Notes under the pieces: generated by a model
What the model was told of the DNA's origin: nothing
Database searches by the model: none
Seen by the model: only the letters and a program-made list of their open reading frames with translations
Position numbers and translations under genes: made by a program
In this document: piece after piece, positions 1 through 6,383 of the stretch
Layout: every line of letters starts with the position of its first letter
Position numbering within the stretch: position 1 is the stretch's first letter
Source of the DNA: CAZAYP01 sp964489425 [NCBI: uncultured Verrucomicrobiota bacterium]
GTDB lineage: Bacteria; Verrucomicrobiota; Kiritimatiellia; RZYC01
DNA: 13,592 nt
Direction: 5' to 3'
Assembly (NCBI GenBank): GCA_964489425.1
Contig: CAZAYP010000114.1
Coordinates: 1 to 13,592, forward strand

Positions 1-9
1 TACCGCCCT

Positions 10-1464
10 ATGCATACGCCATATTTCATCGCCTGGCGGCCCTGGTTGGCCGCGCTCGGACGACGCAACGTCCGTTCCCTTCGCCAAGCCACTCTGGCGC
101 AACTTGATGAGCGCCTCGCCGGCCTGATACCCGAAGCCTTGCTCCGGCCTAACGAGAAGGGCCCGCACAGTCGCCGGCGGGTCTATACCTTGGCGCTGAG
201 CCTGGAGTGTTTCATTTGGCAAATGCTCAAGGTCAAAACCGCGTGCCGCGAAGTGGTCCGGCAAGTGCAGACCCTCTGCCGCCTGCGCGGACACTCGCCC
301 GTGGACGAAGGGACCAGCGCCTATATCCAAGCCCGGCAGCAGCTGGCGCTTCCGCACCTGCTGCAAGTACTCTCTGCCACCGCCCAAGCCGCTCAGAAAC
401 GGGCCGGTCGCCCCACCGTCTTGCAAGGGCGCCGGGTCAAAGTCGTTGATGGGTCCACCACCCAACTGCCGGACACGGCCGACCTGCAACGTGAATATCC
501 ACAACCCAAGAACCAGCAACCCGGTTGCGGGTTTCCGGTCATGCGCTTCCTCGTGCTCTTTTGTTTGCAATGCGGGGCCGTCCTGACGGTGGCCATGGAT
601 AGCCTGCGCCATCATGAATTGCATCTGTTCCGACGACTATGGGACCAACTCCAAGTCAACGACATTGTCTTGGGGGATCGGGCCTTCGGCAATTATGTGG
701 CGCTGGCCGCCTTGCCCGCACGCGGCATAGACGTGGTGGCGCGCGTCAACCAGCGGCGCAAAGTTGATTTTCGCAAGGCCAAGCGTTTGAACAAGAACGA
801 TGCTTACTTCATTTGGTCCAAGGACAAGATTCCCTGTCCCTATCTTTCCCCAACAGAATGGGCCGCGCTGCCGCCGCAGATTACGGTGCGTATCATCCGC
901 TTCGTCGCCGAAATCCGTGGATTCCGCTCCAGACGCATCACCTTGGTTACCAGCCTGTTGGATCCGGGGCTTTACCCGGCGGTGGAGATCATCGCCCTAT
1001 ATGCCAGACGTTGGCGCTTGGAATTATGCCTGCGCGATTTGAAAACCACGCTGGGTATGGAGCAATTGCGCTGCCAATCACCCGCCATGGTCCGCAAAGA
1101 GTTGTTGGCCTATTTGATCGCACCCAACTTGGTGCGCGCGGTGATGGCCGAGACGGTTCGGCGCCACAACGTGGCTCTGGAACGAATTAGTTTCAAAGGC
1201 GCGATCGACAGTCTGCGGCAATATACCGCCGCTTTATCTCAAGCTCGCTCCAAGAAAATCAAACGACTGCTTTGGGATGATTTGCTGCTCAACTTGTCCC
1301 GCGACTTGGTTCCCTTGCGCCCCGGCCGCCGCGAACCCCGTGCCGTCAAAAGACGGCCAAAGCCCTATCCGCTACTTAACAAACCACGACACCAGTTCAT
1401 TGAAATTTCCCACCGCAGCCGCTATTGGAAAGGCCGCGCCCGTAATCTGAGGAAACTTAACTAA
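10..1464 (+). CDS. IS4-family DDE transposase
   Basis: This 484-aa protein would cut and rejoin the ends of its IS by an RNase H-fold DDE mechanism. The catalytic residues are visible: D147 in VVDGST, D223 in LGDRAFGNY, and E338. The last sits in a perfect IS4 signature Y-(2)-R-(3)-E-(6)-K: Y331, R334, E338, K345. A helical N-terminal DNA-binding region (about 1-130) precedes the catalytic core, and the C-terminus is strongly basic (about 435-480), which suits DNA contact. The length is normal for the family and no frameshift or internal stop is seen, so the gene looks intact and possibly active. The ATG at position 10 is used because the gene is open to there; an upstream start cannot be excluded, since only nine bases are available. 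No Shine-Dalgarno site is visible in those bases. Confidence 0.93.
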   Translation: MHTPYFIAWRPWLAALGRRNVRSLRQATLAQLDERLAGLIPEALLRPNEKGPHSRRRVYTLALSLECFIWQMLKVKTACREVVRQVQTLCRLRGHSPVDEGTSAYIQARQQLALPHLLQVLSATAQAAQKRAGRPTVLQGRRVKVVDGSTTQLPDTADLQREYPQPKNQQPGCGFPVMRFLVLFCLQCGAVLTVAMDSLRHHELHLFRRLWDQLQVNDIVLGDRAFGNYVALAALPARGIDVVARVNQRRKVDFRKAKRLNKNDAYFIWSKDKIPCPYLSPTEWAALPPQITVRIIRFVAEIRGFRSRRITLVTSLLDPGLYPAVEIIALYARRWRLELCLRDLKTTLGMEQLRCQSPAMVRKELLAYLIAPNLVRAVMAETVRRHNVALERISFKGAIDSLRQYTAALSQARSKKIKRLLWDDLLLNLSRDLVPLRPGRREPRAVKRRPKPYPLLNKPRHQFIEISHRSRYWKGRARNLRKLN

Positions 1465-1478
1465 GCGCCATTCCGGAC

Positions 1479-1510
1479 TGACCCCTGCCCCTCCCGACCC
1501 CTGCCCCTCC
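1479..1510. repeat. 16-bp tandem repeat at IS right side, G-quadruplex-capable
   Basis: Two adjacent copies of a 16-bp unit, [T/C]GACCCCTGCCCCTCC, differ only at the first base. Read on the minus strand, the segment has five G-runs (4, 4, 3, 4 and 4 G) separated by one- or two-base loops, which matches the canonical G-quadruplex pattern. It starts 15 bp after the transposase stop, so it is probably part of the IS right end or of its insertion target. The repeat itself is directly visible; any structural or regulatory role is inference. Confidence 0.8.
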
Positions 1511-1579
1511 GGGTTTTGCAAGCACAGACGGGTTGCGGGGCGGGCGTCGGGTGCCCGAGACATTGCGGGAGGCGTGGAG

Positions 1580-1669
1580 ATGCCTGCCGCCACCGCGGAG
1601 GTCGGCGGCCATCAGGCCAATCATTTTGAGCAGGAACTTTTGCTCATCTATGCCGTGGCTCCCGGTTGA
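1580..1669 (+). CDS. Possible 29-aa peptide ORF upstream of the 465-aa gene (doubtful)
   Basis: An ATG at 1580 is preceded by a good Shine-Dalgarno sequence, GGGAGG (1567-1572), at 7 nt. It opens a 29-codon frame beginning MPAATAEV, with an acidic-hydrophobic end (EQELLLIYAVAPG), and closes at TGA 1667-1669 inside the -35 box of the downstream promoter. The same frame stays open upstream as far as the tandem repeat near 1508, so it could instead be the 3' end of a gene interrupted by the IS. No family is recognised. The SD spacing is the only positive evidence and could be chance in GC-rich DNA. Confidence 0.2.
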   Translation: MPAATAEVGGHQANHFEQELLLIYAVAPG

Positions 1670-1694
1670 TAAAGAAGGGCCATGGGAGTATCTT
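1666..1694 (+). promoter_or_regulatory. Sigma70-type promoter for the 465-aa gene, leaderless geometry
   Basis: A -35 box TTGATA (1666-1671, five of six consensus bases) is separated by exactly 17 bp from a -10 box TATCTT (1689-1694, four of six). Seven bases later lies the ATG at 1702, where the +1 nucleotide would be expected, so the predicted mRNA begins on its start codon. The TTG of the -35 box could be mistaken for an alternative start codon in frame with the gene. The boxes are seen directly; promoter activity and leaderless translation are inferred. Confidence 0.6.
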
Positions 1695-1701
1695 GGTATC
1701 C

Positions 1702-3099
1702 ATGATGGATGAGCGGCCAGACGAACTCAAGCGCGCGCGCCTGGAATTGCGGCTCCGGCAACTCCGCAACCAGCTGGACGAAATCACCGGCGGCGAGGCG
1801 CGCATCGGGGACGCTTCGTCGCATGCCCCATTGGAGGCGCAGGTGGCGTTCCTCGAGCGCGTGATCGCCTTCGAGACCGCCCCGCGCACCACCCACCACA
1901 ACCAACTGCGCCAGGCCGGCTATGGCATGCCTGACCCGGACACGCTGGCGGACGATGCGGTTGGCCTGGAACTGTGGGGGGTAATCCAACGGCTGGCCGA
2001 AATGCGCGTGTATCTCTACCACACCGATCACCTGTCCGACCGCGGATTGTACGAGCTGCTCTACTACGAACTGCTGGACCAGGAAGTCGTTGACCTGCCG
2101 CCGGACGAAAATTCCGCGGCCCACCTGGATGTGCTCGGATCCGGCAGCGATGACGACACCGCGACCTGGCTGCGGTACTTTGCCAGCGATACCGAGCGTC
2201 GCGAGTGGCAGGCCGCCGTTCCGGCCGCCCGGCTGCCGCCCAGCGAAAAGCCCCCCGAAGACCGGGATCGCCTCCTGCCCAAGCGCACCTACCCCACCCA
2301 ACCCTTGCAGGCAGCCCTCGAAGCCCTCATGCGCGCGGACTTGGACGATCCCGCGGGCGTCATCCGCTTTTCCGCGGATTTGACGGCGGAAGAAACCGCG
2401 GGCGCGGGCTTGCCGGCGGCCTGCCGCGTGCTCCTGGAACACCTCGGCCAGGCCGGGGAAGTCAAGGCCACCGCCAAGCTCGGCAACCTGGCGCGGGCCT
2501 TCGTGAAGGAAGTCTATCAGCACCTGCCCCTGCCCAAGGAAAAGCGAGCGTCTATCGACCGCTACATCAAGGCGCTGAACGAGGAGGACATCCCGCTCCT
2601 GCACCAGGCCCGGGTCACCTGCGCGCAAGCCCGGCTGCTGGCCCGGAGCAAGGGGCGCTTCAGCCTCACCCAACGGGGCAAAGAACTGCTGGCGCCCGGC
2701 CGGGCCGGCGAATTTTACCGCGTGCTTTTCATCGCGTTTTTCAACACCATCAACCTGGGGTACTGGGACCGATTGGGCGATGGCCTGGCCGGCCTCCAGG
2801 ATACCCTGCCGGTCATCCTCTGGCGGCTGGCGGCCGCCGCCCGCGACTGGGTCGCGCCCGCGGCCTTGATCGAAGCGACCCTGCTGCCGCTGGTGCGCGA
2901 GCAAGTTGAGGACCGCGAAGCCAAGGACCTGCCGGCCCCGGGTTGGACCGTGGAAATCCGCCTCTGGCAACACCTGGAGGCTTTCGGGTTGCTGGAAAGC
3001 CGGCGCAAATCCAAGGCCAAGTGGTACGCAAGCCCGGACGCCTACCGTGTTACCCGGCTGTTCGGCCGCTTCATTTCTTTCCACCTGCCGCAACCATGA
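1702..3099 (+). CDS. Uncharacterised 465-aa acidic helical protein with C-terminal winged-helix-like region
   Basis: I do not recognise a firm function. The N-terminus (residues 1-45) is a charged, probably coiled-coil helix. A segment near residues 85-150 carries HTDHLSDRGLYELLYYELL followed by an acidic stretch with HLDVLGSGSDDD and a tryptophan-containing region. About residues 205-440 form an alpha-helical part with LTQRGKELL and FFNTINLGYWDRL, then a VEIRLWQHLEAFGLLES segment that looks like a winged-helix end. From memory, both halves resemble accessory regions found beside plasmid pRiA4b ORF-3-type domains, but that domain itself is not evident here. No signal peptide or membrane segment is seen, so it is probably cytoplasmic. 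ATG 1702 is preferred over TTG 1666 because the TTG is part of a -35 box; ATG 1705 is an adjacent alternative. A GGGAG at 1684 lies 13 nt upstream, too far for a good ribosome site. The stop overlaps the next start (ATGA). Confidence 0.8.
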   Translation: MMDERPDELKRARLELRLRQLRNQLDEITGGEARIGDASSHAPLEAQVAFLERVIAFETAPRTTHHNQLRQAGYGMPDPDTLADDAVGLELWGVIQRLAEMRVYLYHTDHLSDRGLYELLYYELLDQEVVDLPPDENSAAHLDVLGSGSDDDTATWLRYFASDTERREWQAAVPAARLPPSEKPPEDRDRLLPKRTYPTQPLQAALEALMRADLDDPAGVIRFSADLTAEETAGAGLPAACRVLLEHLGQAGEVKATAKLGNLARAFVKEVYQHLPLPKEKRASIDRYIKALNEEDIPLLHQARVTCAQARLLARSKGRFSLTQRGKELLAPGRAGEFYRVLFIAFFNTINLGYWDRLGDGLAGLQDTLPVILWRLAAAARDWVAPAALIEATLLPLVREQVEDREAKDLPAPGWTVEIRLWQHLEAFGLLESRRKSKAKWYASPDAYRVTRLFGRFISFHLPQP

Positions 3100-3218
3100 A
3101 CGGGCCGGTCATTGACTATACCGGCCTGCTGGCGCTGGCGGGCTGGGTGCTGCTGCTGGCCTTTTTCTTCGCCTGGAACTGGGTGCTGGTATTTTTATGC
3201 AGATGCCGGCCAGTGTGA
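3096..3218 (+). CDS. Small single-span membrane protein (40 aa), probably a truncated 5' end
   Basis: The ATG overlaps the TGA of the preceding gene as ATGA, a typical arrangement for translational coupling, and no separate Shine-Dalgarno site is seen. The peptide begins MNGPVIDYTG and then has about 25 hydrophobic or aromatic residues (roughly 10-35, including GWVLLLAFFFAWNWVLVFL), consistent with one transmembrane helix, followed by CRCRPV. The DNA just after about 3199 reads, in another frame, as a beta-helix protein. The last few residues therefore probably come from foreign sequence, and the original gene was likely longer. Whether the stub is made and functional is unknown. The overlap and strong hydrophobicity argue against chance. 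Confidence 0.45.
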   Translation: MNGPVIDYTGLLALAGWVLLLAFFFAWNWVLVFLCRCRPV

Positions 3219-3597
3219 CGGTAATATCATTGCGCATTGCGCGATCAGCGCCAACGGGAGCGGCGGGATCCAGATGTCCGGCGACACCGGCCATTGCGAT
3301 GGCAACATCATTACCGATTGCACGATTCGCCAGAATGAGTCGCGCGGGATTATGGCCAGCGCCGCCAGCGGCAACCGGGTGGAAGGCAACCATGTCTCCT
3401 GCCGGGCGGGAACCGTGACCTGTGGAATCCGCTTCGTCAGTTCCACCAACAACCTGATTCTGCGCAACTCCCGCATTGGCCATCTCACCAACTATACCTT
3501 CTCTGCCACGGACGTGTATGGCCCGATTGTCACCAACACCGGCGCCCTGGCAACCACCGGCGAAGGTGCGCATCCCTGGGCCAATTTTTCGCGCTGA
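3199..3597 (+). pseudogene. C-terminal remnant of a right-handed parallel beta-helix repeat protein
   Basis: About 130 codons ending at TGA 3595-3597 encode degenerate coils of about 27 residues. CDGNIIAHCAIS and CDGNIITDCTIR lie 81 bp apart, followed by GNRVEGNHVSC and NNLILRNSRIGH. The protein ends YGPIVTNTG...PWANFSR, a tail seen in secreted or cell-surface beta-helix (pectate-lyase-like) proteins of Verrucomicrobiota-type genomes as I recall them. The N-terminus, signal peptide and most coils are missing. Upstream in the same frame is an out-of-frame reading of the small membrane gene, so there is no plausible native start. An ATG at 3112 would open this frame but yields a Cys/Trp-rich artefact first. 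It is best read as the 3' end of a gene brought here by deletion or recombination. Confidence 0.75.
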
Positions 3598-3615
3598 GCG
3601 ATGCGCCGCGGCCCT

Positions 3616-3633
3616 GTGGCGATCGTGCGCCAC
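3616..3633. repeat. Short inverted repeat after the beta-helix remnant
   Basis: GTGGCG (3616-3621) and CGCCAC (3628-3633) pair perfectly over 6 bp around a 6-nt loop, 18 bp after the stop of the beta-helix remnant. No T-run follows, so it is not a convincing intrinsic terminator. It could slow transcription before the promoter at 3662, or be chance in GC-rich DNA. Confidence 0.3.
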
Positions 3634-3661
3634 GCGTGAGGCGTTCCTGGATATTGGCCAG

Positions 3662-3690
3662 TTGTTTTGCGCGCCCGTTGGTGGTATTAG
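3662..3690 (+). promoter_or_regulatory. Promoter for the phospholipase D-like gene (extended -10)
   Basis: TTGTTT (3662-3667) and TATTAG (3685-3690) are separated by 17 bp, and a TGG immediately before the -10 box (3682-3684) gives the extended form TGnTAT. Transcription would start near 3697, leaving a leader of about 25 nt that holds a GAGG ribosome binding site (3712-3715) 6 nt before ATG 3722. The -35 box is weak (three of six bases), but the extended -10 compensates. The elements are seen; activity is inferred. Confidence 0.45.
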
Positions 3691-3721
3691 CAGACAGGCA
3701 ATTCCAACAACGAGGTGGCGT

Positions 3722-4879
3722 ATGCGCAGGATCCAGGTGGAGTCGGGCCGGGGGTGGTGGCTGGCAGGGCTGGTGCTGGCTGGGTGGACGGCCGCCGTGG
3801 CCGGGCCGTCGGCGCCCGCGGACCACGAGCTGATTGTGCAGCCCGACGACGGCCGCGCGGCGCTGCTGGACGCGATCGGCAGCGCCACCGGGTACATCCA
3901 CCTGGCGATCTACGAGATCGATGATCCGCAAATCACGGCGGCGCTGGTCGCGGCGGACCAACGCGGCGTGCGCGTCCGCATCCTTTACAATTACCACTCT
4001 TTTGCCCGGTACGGCATGACCAACCAGATCGCCGGCATCGCGCGCAACTTCCATGTCGGCGGCGTGGAAGTCCAGCCGGCGCCAGAGCGGTTCACGGTGT
4101 TCCATGAGAAAAGCCTGACCGTGGACGATCGCCTGTCCATCATCATGACCTACAACATCGCGGCCACCTATTTCAGCGGCAGCCGCGATTTCGGGGTCAT
4201 CACCCGCGTGCCCGCGGAAATCGCCGAGATCAACCGCTTCTTCGAGGCCGACTGGCAGGGCGCGGCCAGCCCCATTCCGCCGGCGCCCGCCCTGGTGTGG
4301 AGCCCGGACAATTCGCGCGCCGAACTGTTGCGGTTCCTGGACGGGGCACGGCACAACCTCTACGTTTACAACATGGAGGCGGTGGACCCCGGGTGTCTGG
4401 CTGCCCTGGCCGCGGCGGCGGCGCGCGGCGTCAAGGTCCGGTTCATCAGCGCCAAGCTGGACCGGTTGGGGCCGGATGAAAACGATCCTGGCCGCCAGTC
4501 CTTGAACGAGGCGGATGCCGAGGCTGCGGTCGGCAAGTTCCTGTTCATCCACGCCAAGGCCATGATCGCCGATTACGGCACGCCGGCGGCGCGCGCGTTC
4601 GTGGGGTCGGAGAACTTTTCCAGCAATTCGCTGGATTTTGCGCGCGAGCTGGGGGTGATCATGACCGAGCCGGCGGTGGTCGAGCGGCTGTACCAGGTTT
4701 TCAAGAAGGATTGGGCGCGCATCCTGAACGGCAACGTGTCCGATCATTACGCGTTCACCCATCTTGCGCAGAAATCGTATGCGGCCGCCGCGGAAATGGC
4801 CGGCACGACCAACCCGCCGGCGGTCAAAACGCCCCGGCCCGCGCGCACGCCCACGCACCGCCGCGCCAAGGCGGAGTAA
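3722..4879 (+). CDS. Exported phospholipase D-superfamily protein with two HKD motifs
   Basis: PLD-family enzymes cleave or transfer phosphodiester bonds through a covalent phosphohistidine, using two HKD motifs. Both are complete in this 385-aa protein. The first is H128-x-K130-x4-D135, followed by N145 in MTYNIA and S154 in SGSRDF. The second is H277-x-K279-x4-D284, followed by GSENFSSNS (N298). A basic start and hydrophobic core (residues 1-27, ending AVA before G28) form a signal peptide, so the protein should act in the periplasm, outer membrane or outside. The C-terminus (about 360-385) is Pro/Arg/Lys-rich and probably disordered. The substrate cannot be told: phospholipid, nucleic acid and cardiolipin-like chemistry all use this fold, and the short two-HKD layout fits the bacterial PLDc_2 type. 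The start at 3722 is chosen for its GAGG-N6 ribosome site and signal peptide; the frame is open further upstream, but that part looks non-coding. It appears monocistronic. Confidence 0.88.
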   Translation: MRRIQVESGRGWWLAGLVLAGWTAAVAGPSAPADHELIVQPDDGRAALLDAIGSATGYIHLAIYEIDDPQITAALVAADQRGVRVRILYNYHSFARYGMTNQIAGIARNFHVGGVEVQPAPERFTVFHEKSLTVDDRLSIIMTYNIAATYFSGSRDFGVITRVPAEIAEINRFFEADWQGAASPIPPAPALVWSPDNSRAELLRFLDGARHNLYVYNMEAVDPGCLAALAAAAARGVKVRFISAKLDRLGPDENDPGRQSLNEADAEAAVGKFLFIHAKAMIADYGTPAARAFVGSENFSSNSLDFARELGVIMTEPAVVERLYQVFKKDWARILNGNVSDHYAFTHLAQKSYAAAAEMAGTTNPPAVKTPRPARTPTHRRAKAE

Positions 4880-4929
4880 TCCGGCCGGGTTTCGGGCCGC
4901 GGCGCGCGGTGATCCGCGGCGGATTGATC

Positions 4930-4963
4930 TTGCGAGCCGGCCCTGGCCGGAATACGGTATAGG
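4930..4963 (+). promoter_or_regulatory. Weak candidate promoter of the efflux operon with a palindrome between the boxes
   Basis: TTGCGA (4930-4935) and TACGGT (4953-4958) are 17 bp apart. Between them lies a perfect inverted repeat, CCGGCC-CT-GGCCGG (4937-4950). A palindrome in the spacer is a common place for a TetR- or MarR-type repressor to bind, and RND operons are often controlled this way, but no regulator gene is present in the window. The alternative is a weak stem-loop ending the PLD transcript, although no T-run directly follows. Transcription would start near 4965, about 28 nt before ATG 4993. Confidence 0.3.
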
Positions 4964-4992
4964 GCTTTCTTTTGGAAAATAAGACAGAACAC

Positions 4993-6342
4993 ATGAAACG
5001 CAGCCTTGTCATCATGGTGATCTTGGCCGGATGGGCCGGGGTGGCGCAAGCTGCCGCGGCGCCCACGCCCGCGGCGCCGGCGCCGGATCTGCCTGCCTAC
5101 ACGTTGGAACAATGCCTCGAATGGGGGCTGGCGCGGGCCACGGTGCTGGCCAATGCGCTGCGCGACGAGCAGATCGCCGGCGCGGTGGTGACCCAGGCGC
5201 GCGCCCAGGTGCTGCCCCAGCTCGGCCTCGTGGGCGATTATGCCCACACCAAGGACCCGGCCATCGCGCCCGAGAGTTCCAGCAACCAGAAGGCGGACAA
5301 CCTGCGCGGCGACGCCCAGCTGCGCCAGTTGCTGTTTTCGGGCGGCAAGGCGCAGGCGGCCCTGGACGCCGCGCGCCTGTACCGCGATCTGCGCACGCGC
5401 ACCACGGCCGAGGTGCGGTCGACCCTGGTCCGCGATGTGCGCGTGCAGTTCACTGACATCCTGTTTATCCAGCGCATGGTGGAGGTGGCCGGCGCCTCGG
5501 TGGAACAACTGGAGCAGTTGGTGGCGCAGGCGCGCCAGAAATACGAGCAGGAGGTGGTCTCGGAGTTCGATTACCTCAGCGCGCAGGTCAAGCTGGAGAA
5601 CGAGCGGCCCAAGCTGATCCAGGCGCGGAACGCGCTGGCCACCACCAAGCAGGCGTTCCGCAACCTGGTGCACCTGGACGCGCCGGACTTCCTGCTCCAG
5701 GGCGAACTGGCCTATGATCCCTGGCCCGTGGACCTGCCGGAGCTGCAGCGCGAAGCCCTGGCCCTGCGGCCGGCCCTGCAGGCCATGGAAAAGCGCGTGG
5801 CCCTGCTGGGCCAGGACGTGCGCGCCGCGCGCGGCGACTACTGGCCCACGATGCACGCCGTGGGCGTTTACAGCGGCACCGACCCGGACCGCTACGACGG
5901 GTCCAACGCCGGGCTGGGCTGGTGGTGGTCGGTGGGCGCCACGGCCTCGTGGTCCCTCTACGACGGCGGCCTGCGCCGCGGCAAGGTGCTGGAGAAGGGG
6001 TTGGAGCTGGAGAAAGCCAAGGCCAGCCTGGAACAGCTGCGCCTGGACGTGGCCCTGGAAATTGAACAGGCTTACCTGAAGATGGAAGAAGCCCGCCAGA
6101 CGGTCCAGGCCACGGGCGAGACGGTCAACCTGGCGCGCAAGAGCCTGGCGATTGCCAAGACCCGCTACGACGCGGGGCTGGCCACCTATTTGGAATACAC
6201 GGACGCCAACCATGCGCTTAACCTGGCGCAGGTCACCTGGTATGGCGCGCTGCGCGACCACATGAACGCCCTGGCCCAGCTGCGCTATGCCGCCGGCCTG
6301 GGCGACCCGGTGGTGGATGTCCCCGCGGAGGCGGCCCCGTGA
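4993..6342 (+). CDS. TolC-family outer-membrane efflux protein
   Basis: This 449-aa protein would form the trimeric outer-membrane channel of the pump encoded with the next two genes. A signal peptide (residues 1-20, MKRSLVIM...GVAQA) is followed by an Ala/Pro linker. Two OEP repeats follow. The first has long helices around 40-75 and 115-225 with the LFSGGKAQAALDA turn; the second covers about 250-435 with SLYDGGLRRGK and a GLATYLEYTDANHAL segment. The helix/beta-strand duplication and length are typical of the family. There is no lipobox cysteine at the cleavage site, so it is not the lipidated NodT/OprM type. A TTG at 4972 is in frame but would put seven charged residues before the signal peptide, so ATG 4993 is preferred; no clear Shine-Dalgarno site precedes it. 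The gap to the adaptor gene is 41 bp, in one operon. Confidence 0.92.
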   Translation: MKRSLVIMVILAGWAGVAQAAAAPTPAAPAPDLPAYTLEQCLEWGLARATVLANALRDEQIAGAVVTQARAQVLPQLGLVGDYAHTKDPAIAPESSSNQKADNLRGDAQLRQLLFSGGKAQAALDAARLYRDLRTRTTAEVRSTLVRDVRVQFTDILFIQRMVEVAGASVEQLEQLVAQARQKYEQEVVSEFDYLSAQVKLENERPKLIQARNALATTKQAFRNLVHLDAPDFLLQGELAYDPWPVDLPELQREALALRPALQAMEKRVALLGQDVRAARGDYWPTMHAVGVYSGTDPDRYDGSNAGLGWWWSVGATASWSLYDGGLRRGKVLEKGLELEKAKASLEQLRLDVALEIEQAYLKMEEARQTVQATGETVNLARKSLAIAKTRYDAGLATYLEYTDANHALNLAQVTWYGALRDHMNALAQLRYAAGLGDPVVDVPAEAAP

Positions 6343-6383
6343 GGCGCCGGGCCGCAACCATGTTGATGATAACGAGGTAAGGC

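Larger units (their letters stand above)
1..1510 (+). mobile_element. IS4-family insertion sequence, left end outside the window
   Basis: The element is recognised from its single transposase gene, which fills nearly all of it. Only nine bases precede the transposase start, so the left terminal inverted repeat cannot be seen and the exact right boundary cannot be fixed by pairing the ends. The right end is placed tentatively within or just after the C-rich segment following the transposase stop. The DNA of the element is visibly less GC-rich than the host genes downstream, which fits horizontal acquisition. That the window begins almost exactly at the IS suggests a contig break at a repeated element; this is inference. 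The right boundary is uncertain by tens of bases. Confidence 0.75.

Noticed and set aside
1648-3093. A 481-codon minus-strand frame almost coextensive with the 465-aa gene.
   Set aside because: The + strand has a promoter at the right distance, segments with ordinary protein composition and a coupled downstream ORF. The minus frame is a Gly/Gln/Arg-rich shadow.
3112-3201. Start of the beta-helix frame at ATG 3112.
   Set aside because: The residues before about 3199 are a Cys/Trp-rich out-of-frame reading of the transmembrane gene, so this is not a native N-terminus.
3214-3380. Possible DNA repeat array with an 81-bp period.
   Set aside because: The periodicity reflects the 27-residue coils of the beta-helix protein; the DNA copies are too diverged and too few for a CRISPR or satellite array.
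3476-3721. An upstream extension of the phospholipase D-like frame.
   Set aside because: It overlaps the beta-helix remnant, and the GAGG site plus signal peptide clearly place the start at 3722.
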